The notes: generated by a model not told the origin, from the letters alone. Positions 8,219 to 17,219 are shown, numbered from the stretch's first letter. The stretch: 33,026 bases of DNA from an uncultured Verrucomicrobiales bacterium (GCA_937928545.1 CALGJQ010000070.1:1-33026); one strand, 5' to 3'. Program-made: numbers and translations.

Positions 8219-9297
8219 TTCCATCCTCCTAGAAAATCTTTAGCTCTGCGTAGTTCTTCTGCTTGATCGTCTGCTCGTAAGCCCTGACCAAGCAAATCGA
8301 GGTAGATTTGGACATCAGAAACGAGACTAAAATTACGAACCACATGCGACTCAGCAGTGACTCCACGCAAGTCGCTACTCTCTACTAATCGGAGATTTCC
8401 ACTTCCCGGATCGACCCTCCGAGCACTCAAGCTTTCTCTCAGGTCATCATCATCCGGGAAGCTTGGGACGTAAGCCGAAACCACTGGTGGGATGGTGTAG
8501 GGAGCCCTAAGCCAACCGGCAAACCATTGCGTAAAGCAGCAGAATGATGGCCGTTTGATCCAATCATCCTTCACTGCCGCTGCGATCCGCAGGGGGTCGC
8601 TATCCAGAAGCGAGTATTCTCTCACCTCCGTCCGCGTCGACCAATCATCTTCCTCTACCCAAGCGTCCAAAAGATCATGGGGCTTCCTCAGTGCGAATCC
8701 CTCTTTACTCTCTGTAGCCCACTCACGGTCCAAAAGGCGTGTTCTCACCCGGCTCACCGTGCCCACACTGACCTCACAGCTTACGGCCAGTTCAACAACC
8801 TTCCAATCCCGATGCGGGTGGCTGAGTAAGGTGCGGACGACCCGTGCAGACTTGGGCTTGGAAATGTCCAAGCTCGATGTCTTCCGCTTCTTGGGATTCG
8901 GCTTTCCCGTCCTTTCGATATGCACCGTGCCAAAGCTTAGGAAACAATTACCCTGCTCATCAGCGAAGCCCGCTCCATTTTCACTACAAATCCGGCTCGC
9001 CTCCTCGGAAAACCACGGACCAGTTAAGACAAGATAGGCATGATCTGCTCCTGCATCAGTGGCACGTTTTTCAAATTCCTGAGATAGGGCAGACGTGATC
9101 CGATGCAGATGACGTGGCTCAGGACGGGTAAGGTGCTCTAGCAGTAGCAACCATGTCGTTCCATCAGGCAGCTCAATCAAGACCTCGGCATCGATAAAGG
9201 CGTTCTCCACCGTCCTTTCTTCTATGATCTGAACACGAGAAACGACACCCAGCACCGCCCGTAAGGCTGGCAATGAGGGTTCTTGATCAGTTTTCAT
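8215..9297 (-). CDS. AbiEi-like regulator / putative type IV antitoxin with winged helix
   Basis: A 360-residue protein. Its N-terminal 130 residues contain AYLVLTGPWFSEEASRIC and GAGFADEQGNCFLSFG blocks, which recall a restriction-endonuclease-like fold without clear catalytic residues. A winged helix spans about 164-193 (DWKVVELAVSCEVSVGTVSRV). The C-terminus has YLDLLGQGLRADDQAEELR, a block typical of proteins annotated as AbiEi-family antitoxins. ATG 9297 is chosen over an in-frame TTG at 9315, which lies inside the palindromic operator. The stop overlaps the next start as ATGA, the usual antitoxin-first order. The 18-bp palindrome just upstream suggests self-repression, as known for AbiEi. 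Toxin neutralisation is inferred. Confidence 0.65.
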   Translation of the reverse strand: MKTDQEPSLPALRAVLGVVSRVQIIEERTVENAFIDAEVLIELPDGTTWLLLLEHLTRPEPRHLHRITSALSQEFEKRATDAGADHAYLVLTGPWFSEEASRICSENGAGFADEQGNCFLSFGTVHIERTGKPNPKKRKTSSLDISKPKSARVVRTLLSHPHRDWKVVELAVSCEVSVGTVSRVRTRLLDREWATESKEGFALRKPHDLLDAWVEEDDWSTRTEVREYSLLDSDPLRIAAAVKDDWIKRPSFCCFTQWFAGWLRAPYTIPPVVSAYVPSFPDDDDLRESLSARRVDPGSGNLRLVESSDLRGVTAESHVVRNFSLVSDVQIYLDLLGQGLRADDQAEELRRAKDFLGGWK

Positions 9298-9309
9298 TAT
9301 TTCTTTCGT

Positions 9310-9352
9310 TTTCAACGCGCGTTGAAATTAACAAAAAAGCTGAAAATGTCAA
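9310..9352 (-). promoter_or_regulatory. promoter of the AbiE-like operon with overlapping palindromic operator
   Basis: On the minus strand a perfect TTGACA (9352-9347), a 16-base spacer and TAATTT (9330-9325) form a credible sigma-70-type promoter. The 18-bp perfect palindrome TTTCAACGCGCGTTGAAA (9310-9327) covers the end of the -10 box and the likely start site, the usual position for a repressor. The AbiEi-like protein encoded 13 bases downstream is the obvious candidate ligand. Confidence 0.65.
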
Positions 9353-9405
9353 ATTTCACTAAATCGGGCTATTTCACCATTCGGTGAAATAGCCCGAAGT
9401 GAAAT
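9353..9405. repeat. long perfect inverted repeat upstream of the AbiE-like promoter
   Basis: A 15-bp perfect stem (9364-9378 with 9383-9397) closed by a 4-base loop is extended, after a 3-base bulge, by a further 8 bp (9353-9360 with 9398-9405). The GTGAAA/TTTCAC motif occurs four times. It begins one base beyond the -35 box. There is no U tract on either side, so a simple terminator is unlikely. Extra operator sites or cruciform DNA are possible. Confidence 0.6.
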
Positions 9406-9519
9406 GACTTCGCCCGTTCCTAGAACAAGCCTTTCGACATACATTTTCGATGTCCGTAGTCTCACCTGCTACTCCTCATTGACAAAATACGAAAAATGAA
9501 TGAACTTGCTCGTGGAATA

Positions 9520-9588
9520 GGCTCCAGCCGAACTGTCCCCTCAGGGGGTGCGTTCCCGTAAGGGATAGGCTGGGGCTCTCTTTTTTTT
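9520..9588 (+). ncRNA. candidate small structured RNA with three-way junction and U-tract
   Basis: The + strand can form P1 of 9 bp (9521-9529 with 9568-9576, one G-U). It encloses P2 (9537-9540 with 9544-9547, UCA loop) and P3 (9554-9557 with 9562-9565, a GUAA tetraloop). P1 is followed directly by UCUCUUUUUUUU, as in a Rho-independent terminator. No plus-strand gene lies upstream, so the U tract would end an independent RNA. A perfect TTGACA at 9479-9484 could be its -35, but no good -10 is seen. It matches no RNA family that I recognise. Confidence 0.45.
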
Positions 9589-9590
9589 AA

Positions 9591-10220
9591 TTATTTGGGC
9601 CATTCTTGAACCCTAAGTTCCAAGTGCCGAATATAGCGCTGGTGTTGAACACCATCACTCTTACCCGCAAGCTTTCTTGCGACCGCCCCACAGACCATGT
9701 CTGCGAGTTGAATCAAATCGTTTTTCTTAGAATCCTCCATCTGCACCTTCTTGATCCGTTTGAACCGATCATCTTTTGAGTTCATATGCCTTTTGAGGTA
9801 GGACGACAGCTCTCTCTTGAACTCTCGGCTTCCACTTCCATCGATTACAATTTTGGCGTTGTCGAGCAGCGGTTTGGCATTCTCGAATACCAAACGGCAG
9901 GCATACTTGTAGAACGATTCCTTGTTCTTAAATCCCGGTCCCACAAGCTTGCGCTTGTTGATGGAGATCGTGCAGTAAAAGAACTGCTGCTGACCAAGAG
10001 CCTTGAAAAAGGGTTCTCGATACCTCGATTTCATCCCCGAATAGTGGAATTCAAAATCCTTCTTCAGGCCGAGTTCGTGTCGCAACTTTTTAATACGCGA
10101 CTCTGCCGCATGGGCATCCTCCACATCCTCAAAAATAACCAGGGTTACTACGAAGCGCTCCGAAGATCCTTTTTCGAACTTCAATCCAGTGTCACCAGAT
10201 TCATCAACAAAGACCAACAT
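9591..10220 (-). CDS. DUF3800 domain protein
   Basis: A 209-residue protein starting MLVFVDESGDTG, the hallmark of DUF3800, a family considered RNase H-like in fold. Acidic positions fit a nuclease-like site: Asp6/Glu7/Asp10, Glu57 with His59 (FEFHYSG), IDG at 126-128, and Asp174 in LIQLADMVCGAV. DUF3800 proteins are common in defence islands but their activity is largely undefined. It starts 2 nt after the stop of the HTH gene, so the two are surely co-transcribed. Its TAA stop touches the U-tract of the candidate RNA on the opposite strand. Family call is strong; function is unknown. Confidence 0.85.
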   Translation of the reverse strand: MLVFVDESGDTGLKFEKGSSERFVVTLVIFEDVEDAHAAESRIKKLRHELGLKKDFEFHYSGMKSRYREPFFKALGQQQFFYCTISINKRKLVGPGFKNKESFYKYACRLVFENAKPLLDNAKIVIDGSGSREFKRELSSYLKRHMNSKDDRFKRIKKVQMEDSKKNDLIQLADMVCGAVARKLAGKSDGVQHQRYIRHLELRVQEWPK

Positions 10221-10222
10221 GA

Positions 10223-10711
10223 CTAGCTTGTGCGATTTTGGTAAGAGGCTCGTTTGCTGGGATTTTTTTGAGCCTTCTTATGCTCAACCAAGGCATCGAT
10301 CAGCCCCCTCAAGTGGAAGAGGTTTGTATTGCCGATTCTAAATTCGCGCCGGAGGTAGCCCTTTTTATCGAGACTCACGGCGTAGCGCCGAGCTGTTTTT
10401 TCAGAGACATGCATTCGCTCTGCAATTGTCTTATAGGCGGGGAAAGGAGCCTGCTCATTCCACTTGTATTGCATCAAGTGGATCACAAACATGGCCTCTC
10501 CATGAGTGAGATCGTAAGGCTTCAAGCGATGGTAGTTTTCCAAGAAATAAGTGCTGATTGGAGTGAAGCCGTCAGCGGCCAAAGCGGGATGCCAGCGCTT
10601 GGAAAGGCTGAATGCGCCAGAGGTCTTTTTCTGGACAAGTTTACCCGCAGCCTTCGAGACCTTCTTTTTTGTCCGTTTGAGTGTTTTCTTCTTCGCTTTC
10701 TTGGGAGTCAT
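10223..10711 (-). CDS. small HTH protein with lysine-rich tail
   Basis: A 162-residue protein with a very lysine-rich first 30 residues, likely unstructured and nucleic-acid binding. A helix-turn-helix of replication-initiator or HTH_36 style follows at about 68-122 (YDLTHGEAMFVIHLM, then TIAERMHVSEKTARRYAVSLDKKGYLRR). It is probably a DNA-binding regulator or specificity partner for the DUF3800 protein, whose start lies 2 nt after this gene's stop. It is the first gene of the pair, with a 221-base intergenic stretch upstream separating it from hsdS. A specific target cannot be read from sequence. Confidence 0.75.
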   Translation of the reverse strand: MTPKKAKKKTLKRTKKKVSKAAGKLVQKKTSGAFSLSKRWHPALAADGFTPISTYFLENYHRLKPYDLTHGEAMFVIHLMQYKWNEQAPFPAYKTIAERMHVSEKTARRYAVSLDKKGYLRREFRIGNTNLFHLRGLIDALVEHKKAQKNPSKRASYQNRTS

Positions 10712-10799
10712 GCTGGCAAGGTCGCAGTGAGGGAGCGCTGTGACAAGGAAGTCCCAATCATGCGCCTGATTGTTAACATTTTTCTACTTACTAAGGGTT

Positions 10800-10829
10800 C
10801 TTTTAAAAGTTCTTATTTTTGGTGGTCAA
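10800..10829 (-). promoter_or_regulatory. candidate promoter of the HTH/DUF3800 pair
   Basis: On the minus strand TTGACC (10829-10824) is followed after 17-18 bases by TTAAAA/TAAAAG, in an AT-rich patch about 90 bases before the HTH start. The neighbouring 10838-10894 holds two small hairpins (7-bp arms 10838-10844/10860-10866; 5-bp arms 10881-10885/10890-10894) without U tracts. The -10 match is only moderate. Confidence 0.35.
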
Positions 10830-10932
10830 CAGTGACTAGGGTGGGAGATGTGAATATGACCACCCTCCCCTGGTCGCCATAGGCCAGAGGGCCTGGACAT
10901 AATTACCTAGTCTTAAGGGAACGATCAGCCGG

Positions 10933-12039
10933 CTAGTAAGAGGGAGAGAGGAGTTTGGGAAGGAGGAGGTCGCGGGTTTGGCGGAGGGTTTGGTTGCGGC
11001 GATTGAGTCGTTCAATGAAGTCTAGGAGCGGTTGACTAAATTCTTCAAATCTTGCGGCAAGCGACTCCGGCGCTAACGGAACTTCATTTGCATTCAGCTG
11101 TGTCCAATGCCTCTTGTATTCCTGAGTAGCTGCGAGACTACGGACGAGATAATAGACATACACGAGTGGGCGTTCTACTTGGGAAACGAAGGGGACGACA
11201 TTGGGGCCAATCGAAAATGGCGTGATCATTAACTGCATTTTACAGGTGTGATCTCCGAAGATGACGATGGGGTTTTCGGTCTCGGCGAAGTGATCCGCTT
11301 CATTGTCGTGAAAGCCAAGAACTTCGTCAGTTGATTGGTCTACAACAGGTACGGCTCCTTTTTCGGATACATCTGCCTGCTTATAAACCTGCCCTGCCCT
11401 TAGTCTCTTGAGGATGTCTCTCACCTTCTTCACTTCCCACCCGTCCGGGATGGGGCCGAGGGGGGAGTCGACGAGGGTGATCTCCGGGGGAAGGCCCGCC
11501 TTCTGCAAGACTTCGGACGGGATTCTGAAGTGGACGAACCACTCGCGGTAGAGGGATTGCGCCATCTCCTCCAGGATCCGGATGCGCCGCAGGTTGTTCT
11601 CGATCAGGTCGTCGTAGGCCGAGAGGATTCCGGCGATCCGGCGTTGGGTGGGGAGGTCTGGAACTATAAGTTCAACCTGCTTTAGAACCGTTTGTGTAAC
11701 AAGTGGCTGCGCGGCTCCCCCCGCATAATTGCGGAGATCTGCATGGCCCAAAAGGTAGAAGAGAAAACGGATGTCTACCTGATCAGAGGCAGGGTAGGCA
11801 ACCAACGTATTATCCGATGCCCAGAAGGGTGTGGGGCAATAGGCGACTGAACCGCAGTATGCACCTACTCGGCCGATGATGACTCCGTTCTCGTGCTTGG
11901 TCTCATCGGATCCACCTATGATTCCATTTGAACCATAGACCGGAAATTTTCCTACGCCTTTTGGCTTGATCGCTTTTCCACTCTTGAAGCTAACAATATC
12001 GCCGAGCGTAGTCGATTTATCGGTAAGCGTCGATTTCAT
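10933..12039 (-). CDS. hsdS: type I restriction-modification specificity subunit HsdS
   Basis: The 368-residue DNA-recognition subunit. TRD1 occupies about residues 8-130 ([16 protein letters not shown]...[14 protein letters not shown]). A central conserved helix follows ([21 protein letters not shown], then [16 protein letters not shown]). TRD2 begins near [16 protein letters not shown], and the C-terminal conserved helix ends [16 protein letters not shown]. The two half-sites imply a bipartite target that cannot be predicted here. Its start overlaps the hsdM stop as ATGA, so the two are translationally coupled. Its C-terminus is about 220 bases from the accessory pair. No truncation is seen. 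Confidence 0.95.
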   Translation of the reverse strand: MKSTLTDKSTTLGDIVSFKSGKAIKPKGVGKFPVYGSNGIIGGSDETKHENGVIIGRVGAYCGSVAYCPTPFWASDNTLVAYPASDQVDIRFLFYLLGHADLRNYAGGAAQPLVTQTVLKQVELIVPDLPTQRRIAGILSAYDDLIENNLRRIRILEEMAQSLYREWFVHFRIPSEVLQKAGLPPEITLVDSPLGPIPDGWEVKKVRDILKRLRAGQVYKQADVSEKGAVPVVDQSTDEVLGFHDNEADHFAETENPIVIFGDHTCKMQLMITPFSIGPNVVPFVSQVERPLVYVYYLVRSLAATQEYKRHWTQLNANEVPLAPESLAARFEEFSQPLLDFIERLNRRNQTLRQTRDLLLPKLLSPSY

Positions 12040-13643
12040 GCCGTTTCTAAAATTTCCACGACGTTCTCTGCGATGCGTTCCTCCAGCTCGCGCGCTTCGG
12101 CGTTGAGCACTTCGAGTTCCTCGTTGAGGGCTACGAGCTGTTCCTTGAAATCCTCGTCGCTGAGTTCCTCGCCCTTAGCGACGCCGACGTAGCGGCCGGG
12201 ATTGAGCGACCAGCCTTGGTCCTCGATTTCGACGCGGGTGGTAGCTTTGCAAAGGCCGGGGACGTCTTTGAATGGTGAATTTTGAAGAGTGAGTGGTGAA
12301 TTGTCGGAGGGGTTGCCGAAGAGTTCTTTTAGCTTTTCTTCTGAGCCGTGCTGGAATTCTGGTTCTTGACCTCGGTAGAGGCGGACGACGTTGGCTAGGA
12401 ATTCGTGCTGGGCTTCGGTGAAGTCGCGGTGGGCGCGGTCGATCTGGCGGAAGACGTGGCGGGCATCGAGGAAGAGGACGGTGTCTTCGCGAGGGGTGCC
12501 GGATTTGCCCTTGTCGAGGAACCAGAGGGTGCAGGGGAGGGTGACGGTGAAGAAGAAATTTGGCCCGATGCTGACCATGACATCGACGTGGCCGCTGCGG
12601 ATCAGTTTTTCCCGGATGTCCTGCTCGGAGGAGCGGGCGTCGGCGGCGGAGTTGGCCATGACGAAGCCGGCCCTGCCTTTCGCGCTGAGCGCGGAGTGGA
12701 AGTGCTGAATCCAGAGGTAGTTGCCATTGTCGGTGCGGGGGAGGCCGAAGGGGTAGCGCGGGTCGTCGGCGAGGCGTTCTTTGTCGATCTTGCTGACGTT
12801 GAAGGGAGGATTGGCGAGGACGAAGTCGAAGCGGCCGACGGAGTCGTGGAGGTCTTCGTAGTAAGTATTTCCCTGGCGGACGTCTCCGCTGAGGCCGTGG
12901 ACCGCGAGGTTGAGGCGTGCGAGGCGGGAGGTGTCGGTGACGCGTTCCTGACCGTGACACGAGATCTCGGAGGTGGGGTTCTTGTGATGCTCCTGCACGA
13001 AGCGGGCGCTCTGGACGAACATGCCGCCGGAGCCGCAGGCGGGATCGTAGATGCGCCCGTGGTAGGGCTCGAGAATATCGACGATGAGGCGGACGATGGA
13101 GGTTGGGGTGTAGAATTCGCCGCCTTTTTGGCCCTCTGACATGGCGAACTTGCCGAGGAAGTATTCGTAGATCAGGCCGAAGGTGTCGCCCTCCTTATCC
13201 ATGGGGATGGAGGCCATGACCTTGAGGAGTTCCGCCAAGGTGCGGTTCTCAAGGACCTGGAAGGTCTTGGGCAGGACGTCGGCGAGGTCGGGGTTTTCCT
13301 TTTCCACCGCGCGCATAGCGTCATTGACGGCCTTGCCCATGGCTGAGCCCTCGGGGAGTTGGAGCAGGTGTGGGAAGCGGGCTTCTTCGGGGAGGTAGAG
13401 CACGCCTTGAGCATGGTAGTCCTTCGGGCCGATCTTACGGCGTCCGGTGGCGGGTCCGATCTCCTCGGCTGCCGCCGCAAAACGGGTCTCGGCGTAGCGC
13501 AGGAAGATGAGCCCGAGCACGATGGGCGAGAACTCGGAGGGCTTGAGGTCGGCATTGGCCCAGAGTTGGTTGGCGGCGTCCCAGAGGCGTTTTTCGAGCT
13601 CGGCGTGGGAGTCGTCGGATGAGGCGGGTTCGGTCCAGTTCAT
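12036..13643 (-). CDS. hsdM: type I restriction-modification methyltransferase HsdM
   Basis: The 535-residue N6-adenine methyltransferase subunit. The N-terminal helical domain (about 10-160) includes VLGLIFLRY. The SAM-binding motif is [11 protein letters not shown] at about 199-209, and the catalytic NPPF is at 278-281 within [14 protein letters not shown]. The C-terminal coiled segment ([20 protein letters not shown]) contacts HsdS. It is the first gene of the island's minus-strand series and overlaps hsdS by 4 bases. The 97 bases before it hold a dispersed hairpin repeat and no clear promoter. With HsdS it forms the methylase; HsdR is encoded 4.6 kb downstream of hsdM's end. Confidence 0.97.
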   Translation of the reverse strand: MNWTEPASSDDSHAELEKRLWDAANQLWANADLKPSEFSPIVLGLIFLRYAETRFAAAAEEIGPATGRRKIGPKDYHAQGVLYLPEEARFPHLLQLPEGSAMGKAVNDAMRAVEKENPDLADVLPKTFQVLENRTLAELLKVMASIPMDKEGDTFGLIYEYFLGKFAMSEGQKGGEFYTPTSIVRLIVDILEPYHGRIYDPACGSGGMFVQSARFVQEHHKNPTSEISCHGQERVTDTSRLARLNLAVHGLSGDVRQGNTYYEDLHDSVGRFDFVLANPPFNVSKIDKERLADDPRYPFGLPRTDNGNYLWIQHFHSALSAKGRAGFVMANSAADARSSEQDIREKLIRSGHVDVMVSIGPNFFFTVTLPCTLWFLDKGKSGTPREDTVLFLDARHVFRQIDRAHRDFTEAQHEFLANVVRLYRGQEPEFQHGSEEKLKELFGNPSDNSPLTLQNSPFKDVPGLCKATTRVEIEDQGWSLNPGRYVGVAKGEELSDEDFKEQLVALNEELEVLNAEARELEERIAENVVEILETA

Positions 13644-13670
13644 GTGTTGAGGTGTTGTTGGGGGCGGGGA

Positions 13671-13690
13671 GGACAGTTTCCAAAGTGTCC
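13671..13690. repeat. hairpin repeat similar to 93-112
   Basis: 9-bp arms with a single mismatch and a 2-base centre, followed by CCTTCC-n2-GGGGG. The same layout occurs at 93-123, where several paired bases differ on both sides of the stem. It lies between nagZ and hsdM, at the edge of the defence island. Confidence 0.4.
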
Positions 13691-13740
13691 TTCCGTGGGG
13701 GCATGGTTGAGAAACGGGAGGGACGCCCGCGCTCCTTCTA

Positions 13741-14814
13741 TTAGTATTCTTCGACGGGGCTTTGGATGGGGGCCGCGGGTTCGAAGCGGGGCTGGCCGAT
13801 GATTTCCTCGGTTAGGTCGCTGAGCTGTTGGTTGATTTCATCCCAGCGAGCGGAGGTGAAGTCGGGGGCGCGTTTGAGCTTGTTGCGGCGCTTTTCGATT
13901 CTGATGAGGGAATCGTGGTGGTCGGGGTTTTCGATGCTGAGGTTTTCGAGAGCGGCGGGGAGGGAGGCCATTTCGTGGCAGACTAGGGCGATGTCGGCTC
14001 CGGCTTCTAGGGCGAGCTTGATGTCGTTTCCACGACCGTAGTTTTGGACGATGGCTCCCATGTCGAGGTCATCGGTGAGGATGAGTCCTTCGTAACCGAG
14101 TTGGTCGCGGAGAAGGCCGGTGAGGATTTTTTTGCTGAGGGAGGCTGGCATTTCTGCGTCGAGCTTTGGGAAGTTCAGGTGACAGGCCATGATCGCGTCG
14201 AGCTCGGGCATGAGGGCGGTGTAGGGGATGAGGTCTTCCTTGAGGAGGTCTTCGCGGGAGATGTCGGCGACGGGGAGATCGTGGTGAGGGTCGCTGAGGG
14301 CGAGGCCGTTGGTGGGGAAGTGCTTTCCGCAAGAGAGGATGTGTTGTTTCCGCATCCAGCGGTTGAAGAGGCCAGCGTTATTGATGACGGTTTGGGAATC
14401 GCGGCCCCAGCAACGTCCGCGGAGGCCGTTGTTTTGGTCAGGGAAGTGGTCCAGATCGAGGACGGGGGCGAAGTTGAGGTTGATGCCGAGGACTTCGAGG
14501 AGCTGTCCGGTGAGAGCGCCGAAGCGGGCGATTTGATTTGGAGTAGCTTTTTCGGTGAAGGTGGCGGCATCAGGTGGAGCGGCGCTGAATTCGCGAGTGC
14601 GCCAAACGCGGCCGCCTTCTTGGTCGATGGAGATAAAGGGTCGGTCGAGGGAGAGGGCGGAGAGGGAGTCGGTGAGTTCGCGGATTTGTGAGGCGGACTC
14701 GAGGTTGCGTGAGAAGAGGATGTAGCCGGCGGGTTGGAGGTCGCGGAAGAGGGTTGTTTCTTCGGCGGTGAGGGTGGGGCCGGAGAGGCCGATGATGAGG
14801 CGGGAGGCGTTCAT
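13741..14814 (-). CDS. nagZ: glycoside hydrolase family 3 beta-N-acetylhexosaminidase (NagZ-like)
   Basis: A 357-residue GH3 enzyme that removes GlcNAc from anhydro-muropeptides in cytoplasmic peptidoglycan recycling. Visible are [12 protein letters not shown] at 61-72, KHFPTNG at 164-170 followed by SDPHHDLP (the flexible loop with the Asp-His pair), and [12 protein letters not shown] at 244-255, which holds the nucleophile Asp. No signal peptide is seen, as expected for NagZ. KHFPTNG replaces the common KHFPGHG, so one usual histidine is Asn. It follows pyrG by 35 bases on the same strand and probably belongs to the kdsB-pyrG operon. Confidence 0.9.
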   Translation of the reverse strand: MNASRLIIGLSGPTLTAEETTLFRDLQPAGYILFSRNLESASQIRELTDSLSALSLDRPFISIDQEGGRVWRTREFSAAPPDAATFTEKATPNQIARFGALTGQLLEVLGINLNFAPVLDLDHFPDQNNGLRGRCWGRDSQTVINNAGLFNRWMRKQHILSCGKHFPTNGLALSDPHHDLPVADISREDLLKEDLIPYTALMPELDAIMACHLNFPKLDAEMPASLSKKILTGLLRDQLGYEGLILTDDLDMGAIVQNYGRGNDIKLALEAGADIALVCHEMASLPAALENLSIENPDHHDSLIRIEKRRNKLKRAPDFTSARWDEINQQLSDLTEEIIGQPRFEPAAPIQSPVEEY

Positions 14815-14849
14815 GGGGGATGGAGTTACTAGGTTACTGGGTTAGTAAG

Positions 14850-16460
14850 TTATTGGGGGGGATTGGAGAGGGAGGCTTTGACGAAGCCGGAGAAGATGGG
14901 GTGAGGTGAGTTTGGTTTTGATTTGAACTCGGGGTGGAATTGGGCACCGATGAAGAAGGGATGGTCAGCGATTTCGATGATCTCGACGAGGCCTTCGTCT
15001 TTTGAGACGGAGGCGATGGTGAGTCCGGCGGCTTCGAGTTGCTCGCGATAGGCGGGGTTGAATTCCCAGCGGTGACGGTGGCGTTCGTGGATGGTTTCGG
15101 CGCTATCGTAAAGGAGGTGTGAGAGGGTGCCGGGTATGAGGGTGGATTCGCAAGAGCCGAGGCGCATGGATGCGCCCATGTCGGTGATGCCCTGCTGCTC
15201 TTCTTGAAGGCTGATGACAGGATGCGGGGTGTCTTTGACGAATTCGGTGGAGTTGGCTTCGGCGAGGTCGCAGACGTTGCGGGCGAATTCGATGGTGGCG
15301 ATTTGCATGCCGAGGCAAATGCCGAAGTAGGGGATCTTGTTTTCGCGAGCGTATTGGGCGGCGAGGATCTTGCCCTCGGTGCCGCGTTCGCCGAAGCCGC
15401 CGGGGACAAGGATGCCGCCGACTTTTCCGATGATTTTTTCAGCGCCGTGTTTTTCGATTTCTTCGGCGTCGACTTTGATCACTTCGACTGAGGTGTCATG
15501 TTCGGCCCCGGCGATGGTGAGGGATTCGTAGATGGATTTGTAGGCGTCATTGAGCTCGATGTATTTTCCGACGACGGCAATAGTTGTTTTAAGGGAGGGA
15601 TTGACGAGGCGGTCGACGAAGCCTTCCCATTTTGAGAGATCGGGTTGTTGGGATTCTAGTCCTAGGACGTTTGAGACGATGCGGTCGATCTTGTCTTTAC
15701 GAAGGTCGAGAGGGCACTCGTAGATGGTGTTTTCAACATCACGGAAAGCGACGACGTTTTCTTTCTGCACGTTACAGAACATGGCGATCTTGCGGCGGTT
15801 GTCGTCGTCGAGGTCGTGCTCGGTGCGGCAGATGATGATGTCGGGTTGGATTCCGATTTCGCGGAGTTTGGCGACGGATTGCTGGGTGGGTTTTGTTTTG
15901 ATTTCGCCAGCGGCTTTTACCATGGGGAGGAGGGTGACGTGAATGAAGCAGACGTTTTCTTTGCCGACATCGAGAGCGAATTGGCGGAGGGCTTCGAGGA
16001 AGAGGTGGCCCTCGATATCGCCGACGGTACCGCCGATTTCGGTGATGATGACGTCGCTTTCGGAATTTCGTTCGGTGGCGAGTTGGAGGCGGGCTTTGAT
16101 CTCGTCGGTGACGTGTGGGATGAATTGGACGGTGGTGCCGAGGTAGTCGCCTGCGCGTTCTTTTTTGATGACGTTTTCGAAGACTTGGCCGGAGCTGAGG
16201 GAGTTGACTTGGGAGAAGTTTCCGTGAGTGAAGCGCTCGTAGTGGCCGAGGTCGAGGTCGGTTTCAGCGCCATCGTCTAGGACGTAGACTTCGCCATGTT
16301 GGTAGGGCGACATGGTGCCGGGGTCGACGTTGAGATAGGGATCGAACTTTTGGATTTGGACCTTGAGGCCTCGGTGTTCAAGAAGAGTGCCGATGGAGGC
16401 TGCGGCGAGTCCTTTTCCGAGAGAGGAGACGACTCCTCCGGTGACGAAGATGTATTTCAT
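14850..16460 (-). CDS. pyrG: CTP synthase
   Basis: The 536-residue enzyme aminates UTP to CTP with ATP and glutamine. The synthase domain opens [22 protein letters not shown] (two runs, residues 1-22) and contains [14 protein letters not shown] and [13 protein letters not shown]. The class I glutamine amidotransferase domain follows, with VPGGFGERG, nucleophile Cys382 in FGICLGMQ, and HPEF (His509, Glu511). Length is standard. The ATG overlaps the kdsB stop as ATGA, so its translation may depend on ribosomes finishing kdsB. The pairing makes sense because KdsB consumes CTP. Confidence 0.98.
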   Translation of the reverse strand: MKYIFVTGGVVSSLGKGLAAASIGTLLEHRGLKVQIQKFDPYLNVDPGTMSPYQHGEVYVLDDGAETDLDLGHYERFTHGNFSQVNSLSSGQVFENVIKKERAGDYLGTTVQFIPHVTDEIKARLQLATERNSESDVIITEIGGTVGDIEGHLFLEALRQFALDVGKENVCFIHVTLLPMVKAAGEIKTKPTQQSVAKLREIGIQPDIIICRTEHDLDDDNRRKIAMFCNVQKENVVAFRDVENTIYECPLDLRKDKIDRIVSNVLGLESQQPDLSKWEGFVDRLVNPSLKTTIAVVGKYIELNDAYKSIYESLTIAGAEHDTSVEVIKVDAEEIEKHGAEKIIGKVGGILVPGGFGERGTEGKILAAQYARENKIPYFGICLGMQIATIEFARNVCDLAEANSTEFVKDTPHPVISLQEEQQGITDMGASMRLGSCESTLIPGTLSHLLYDSAETIHERHRHRWEFNPAYREQLEAAGLTIASVSKDEGLVEIIEIADHPFFIGAQFHPEFKSKPNSPHPIFSGFVKASLSNPPQ

Positions 16461-17206
16461 TGCTGGTCTGCTAAGAGAGATTCGATGAGTGGAATTTGGT
16501 CTGGAGAGTCGAGTCCGATGGCTTGGTGGTCGGTGATGACCACTCTGATTTTCGCTCCGGATTCGAGGGCGCGTAGCTGTTCGAGGCTTTCGGCTTGTTC
16601 GAGGAGAGAGGGTGGTCGAGAGACGAAGTCGTGGAGGAAGTCGGTGCGGTAGCCGTAGATGCCGAGGTGGCGGTAGGTGGGAAGCTCGGGGACGGGGTTA
16701 CGGCGGTGGGGGATTTGCCAGCGGGAGAAGTAAAGGGCGTCGCTTTGGTCGTTGAGGACGACTTTAACGACGTTGGGGTCGGTGAGGAGGGCTGGGTCAT
16801 CGACGGGGCTCGCGGCGGTGATCATGGGGAGGGATTGGTCTTCGCGAAGGGTGCGGGCGAGGGAGTCGACGAGAGAGGGGTCGAGGAGGGGTTCGTCACC
16901 TTGAATGTTGATGACGTGGGTGGCGGCTTGGCATTGCGCGGCGGCTTCGGCGATGCGGTCGGTGCCGGTGGGATGATCAGCGCGAGTGCGAATGGAGCGA
17001 GCGCCTATGGAGTCGCAGATTTCGGCGATGCGGTCATCGTCGGTGGCGATGACGAGTTCATCGATTTCCTGACAGAGAGAAGCACGTTCGAAGACGTGCT
17101 GGAGGAGGGGTTTGCCGAGGAGGGGATGGAGGGGCTTTCCGGGGAAGCGAGTAGAGGCCCAGCGGGCCGGGATGATCCCAACGATGCGTGTTTTTTCGTC
17201 GTTAAT
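16457..17206 (-). CDS. kdsB: 3-deoxy-manno-octulosonate cytidylyltransferase with ATT start
   Basis: A 249-residue enzyme that activates Kdo as CMP-Kdo for lipopolysaccharide. The N-terminus reads [19 protein letters not shown], followed by [34 protein letters not shown] and YFSRWQIPH, all classical KdsB blocks. Length matches the usual 245-255. The frame has no ATG, GTG or TTG before Met at 16825, which lies well past the active-site blocks. Reading back, the frame meets a TAA at 17266. ATT at 17206-17204 has AGGAGG (17218-17213) at a 6-base spacing and gives the expected N-terminus, so I take ATT as the start. A TGA/ATG overlap joins it to pyrG. Confidence 0.93.
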   Translation of the reverse strand: MNDEKTRIVGIIPARWASTRFPGKPLHPLLGKPLLQHVFERASLCQEIDELVIATDDDRIAEICDSIGARSIRTRADHPTGTDRIAEAAAQCQAATHVINIQGDEPLLDPSLVDSLARTLREDQSLPMITAASPVDDPALLTDPNVVKVVLNDQSDALYFSRWQIPHRRNPVPELPTYRHLGIYGYRTDFLHDFVSRPPSLLEQAESLEQLRALESGAKIRVVITDHQAIGLDSPDQIPLIESLLADQQ

Positions 17207-17212
17207 ATTAAT

Positions 17213-17219
17213 CCTCCTT
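17213..17219 (-). promoter_or_regulatory. strong Shine-Dalgarno (AAGGAGG) deciding the ATT start of kdsB
   Basis: AAGGAGG on the minus strand stands six bases before ATT 17206. Few genes in this window have so perfect a ribosome binding site, which supports initiation here despite the non-standard codon. Confidence 0.75.

Noticed and set aside
8215..9315. TTG 9315 as the start of the AbiEi-like gene
   Set aside because: It lies within the palindrome that covers the likely transcription start; ATG 9297 fits better.
9364..9397. Rho-independent terminator for the DUF3800 gene
   Set aside because: The stem is strong but neither side has a run of T; its place beside the AbiE-like promoter fits regulation better.
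12405..13139. Long plus-strand frame opposite hsdM
   Set aside because: Gly/Val/Glu-rich antisense frame, caused by C-rich codons of hsdM; no motif and no ribosome site.
16457..16825. A truncated 122-residue KdsB starting at Met 16825
   Set aside because: It would lack the N-terminal nucleotide-binding half, although that half is present in frame upstream; an ATT start explains the whole protein.
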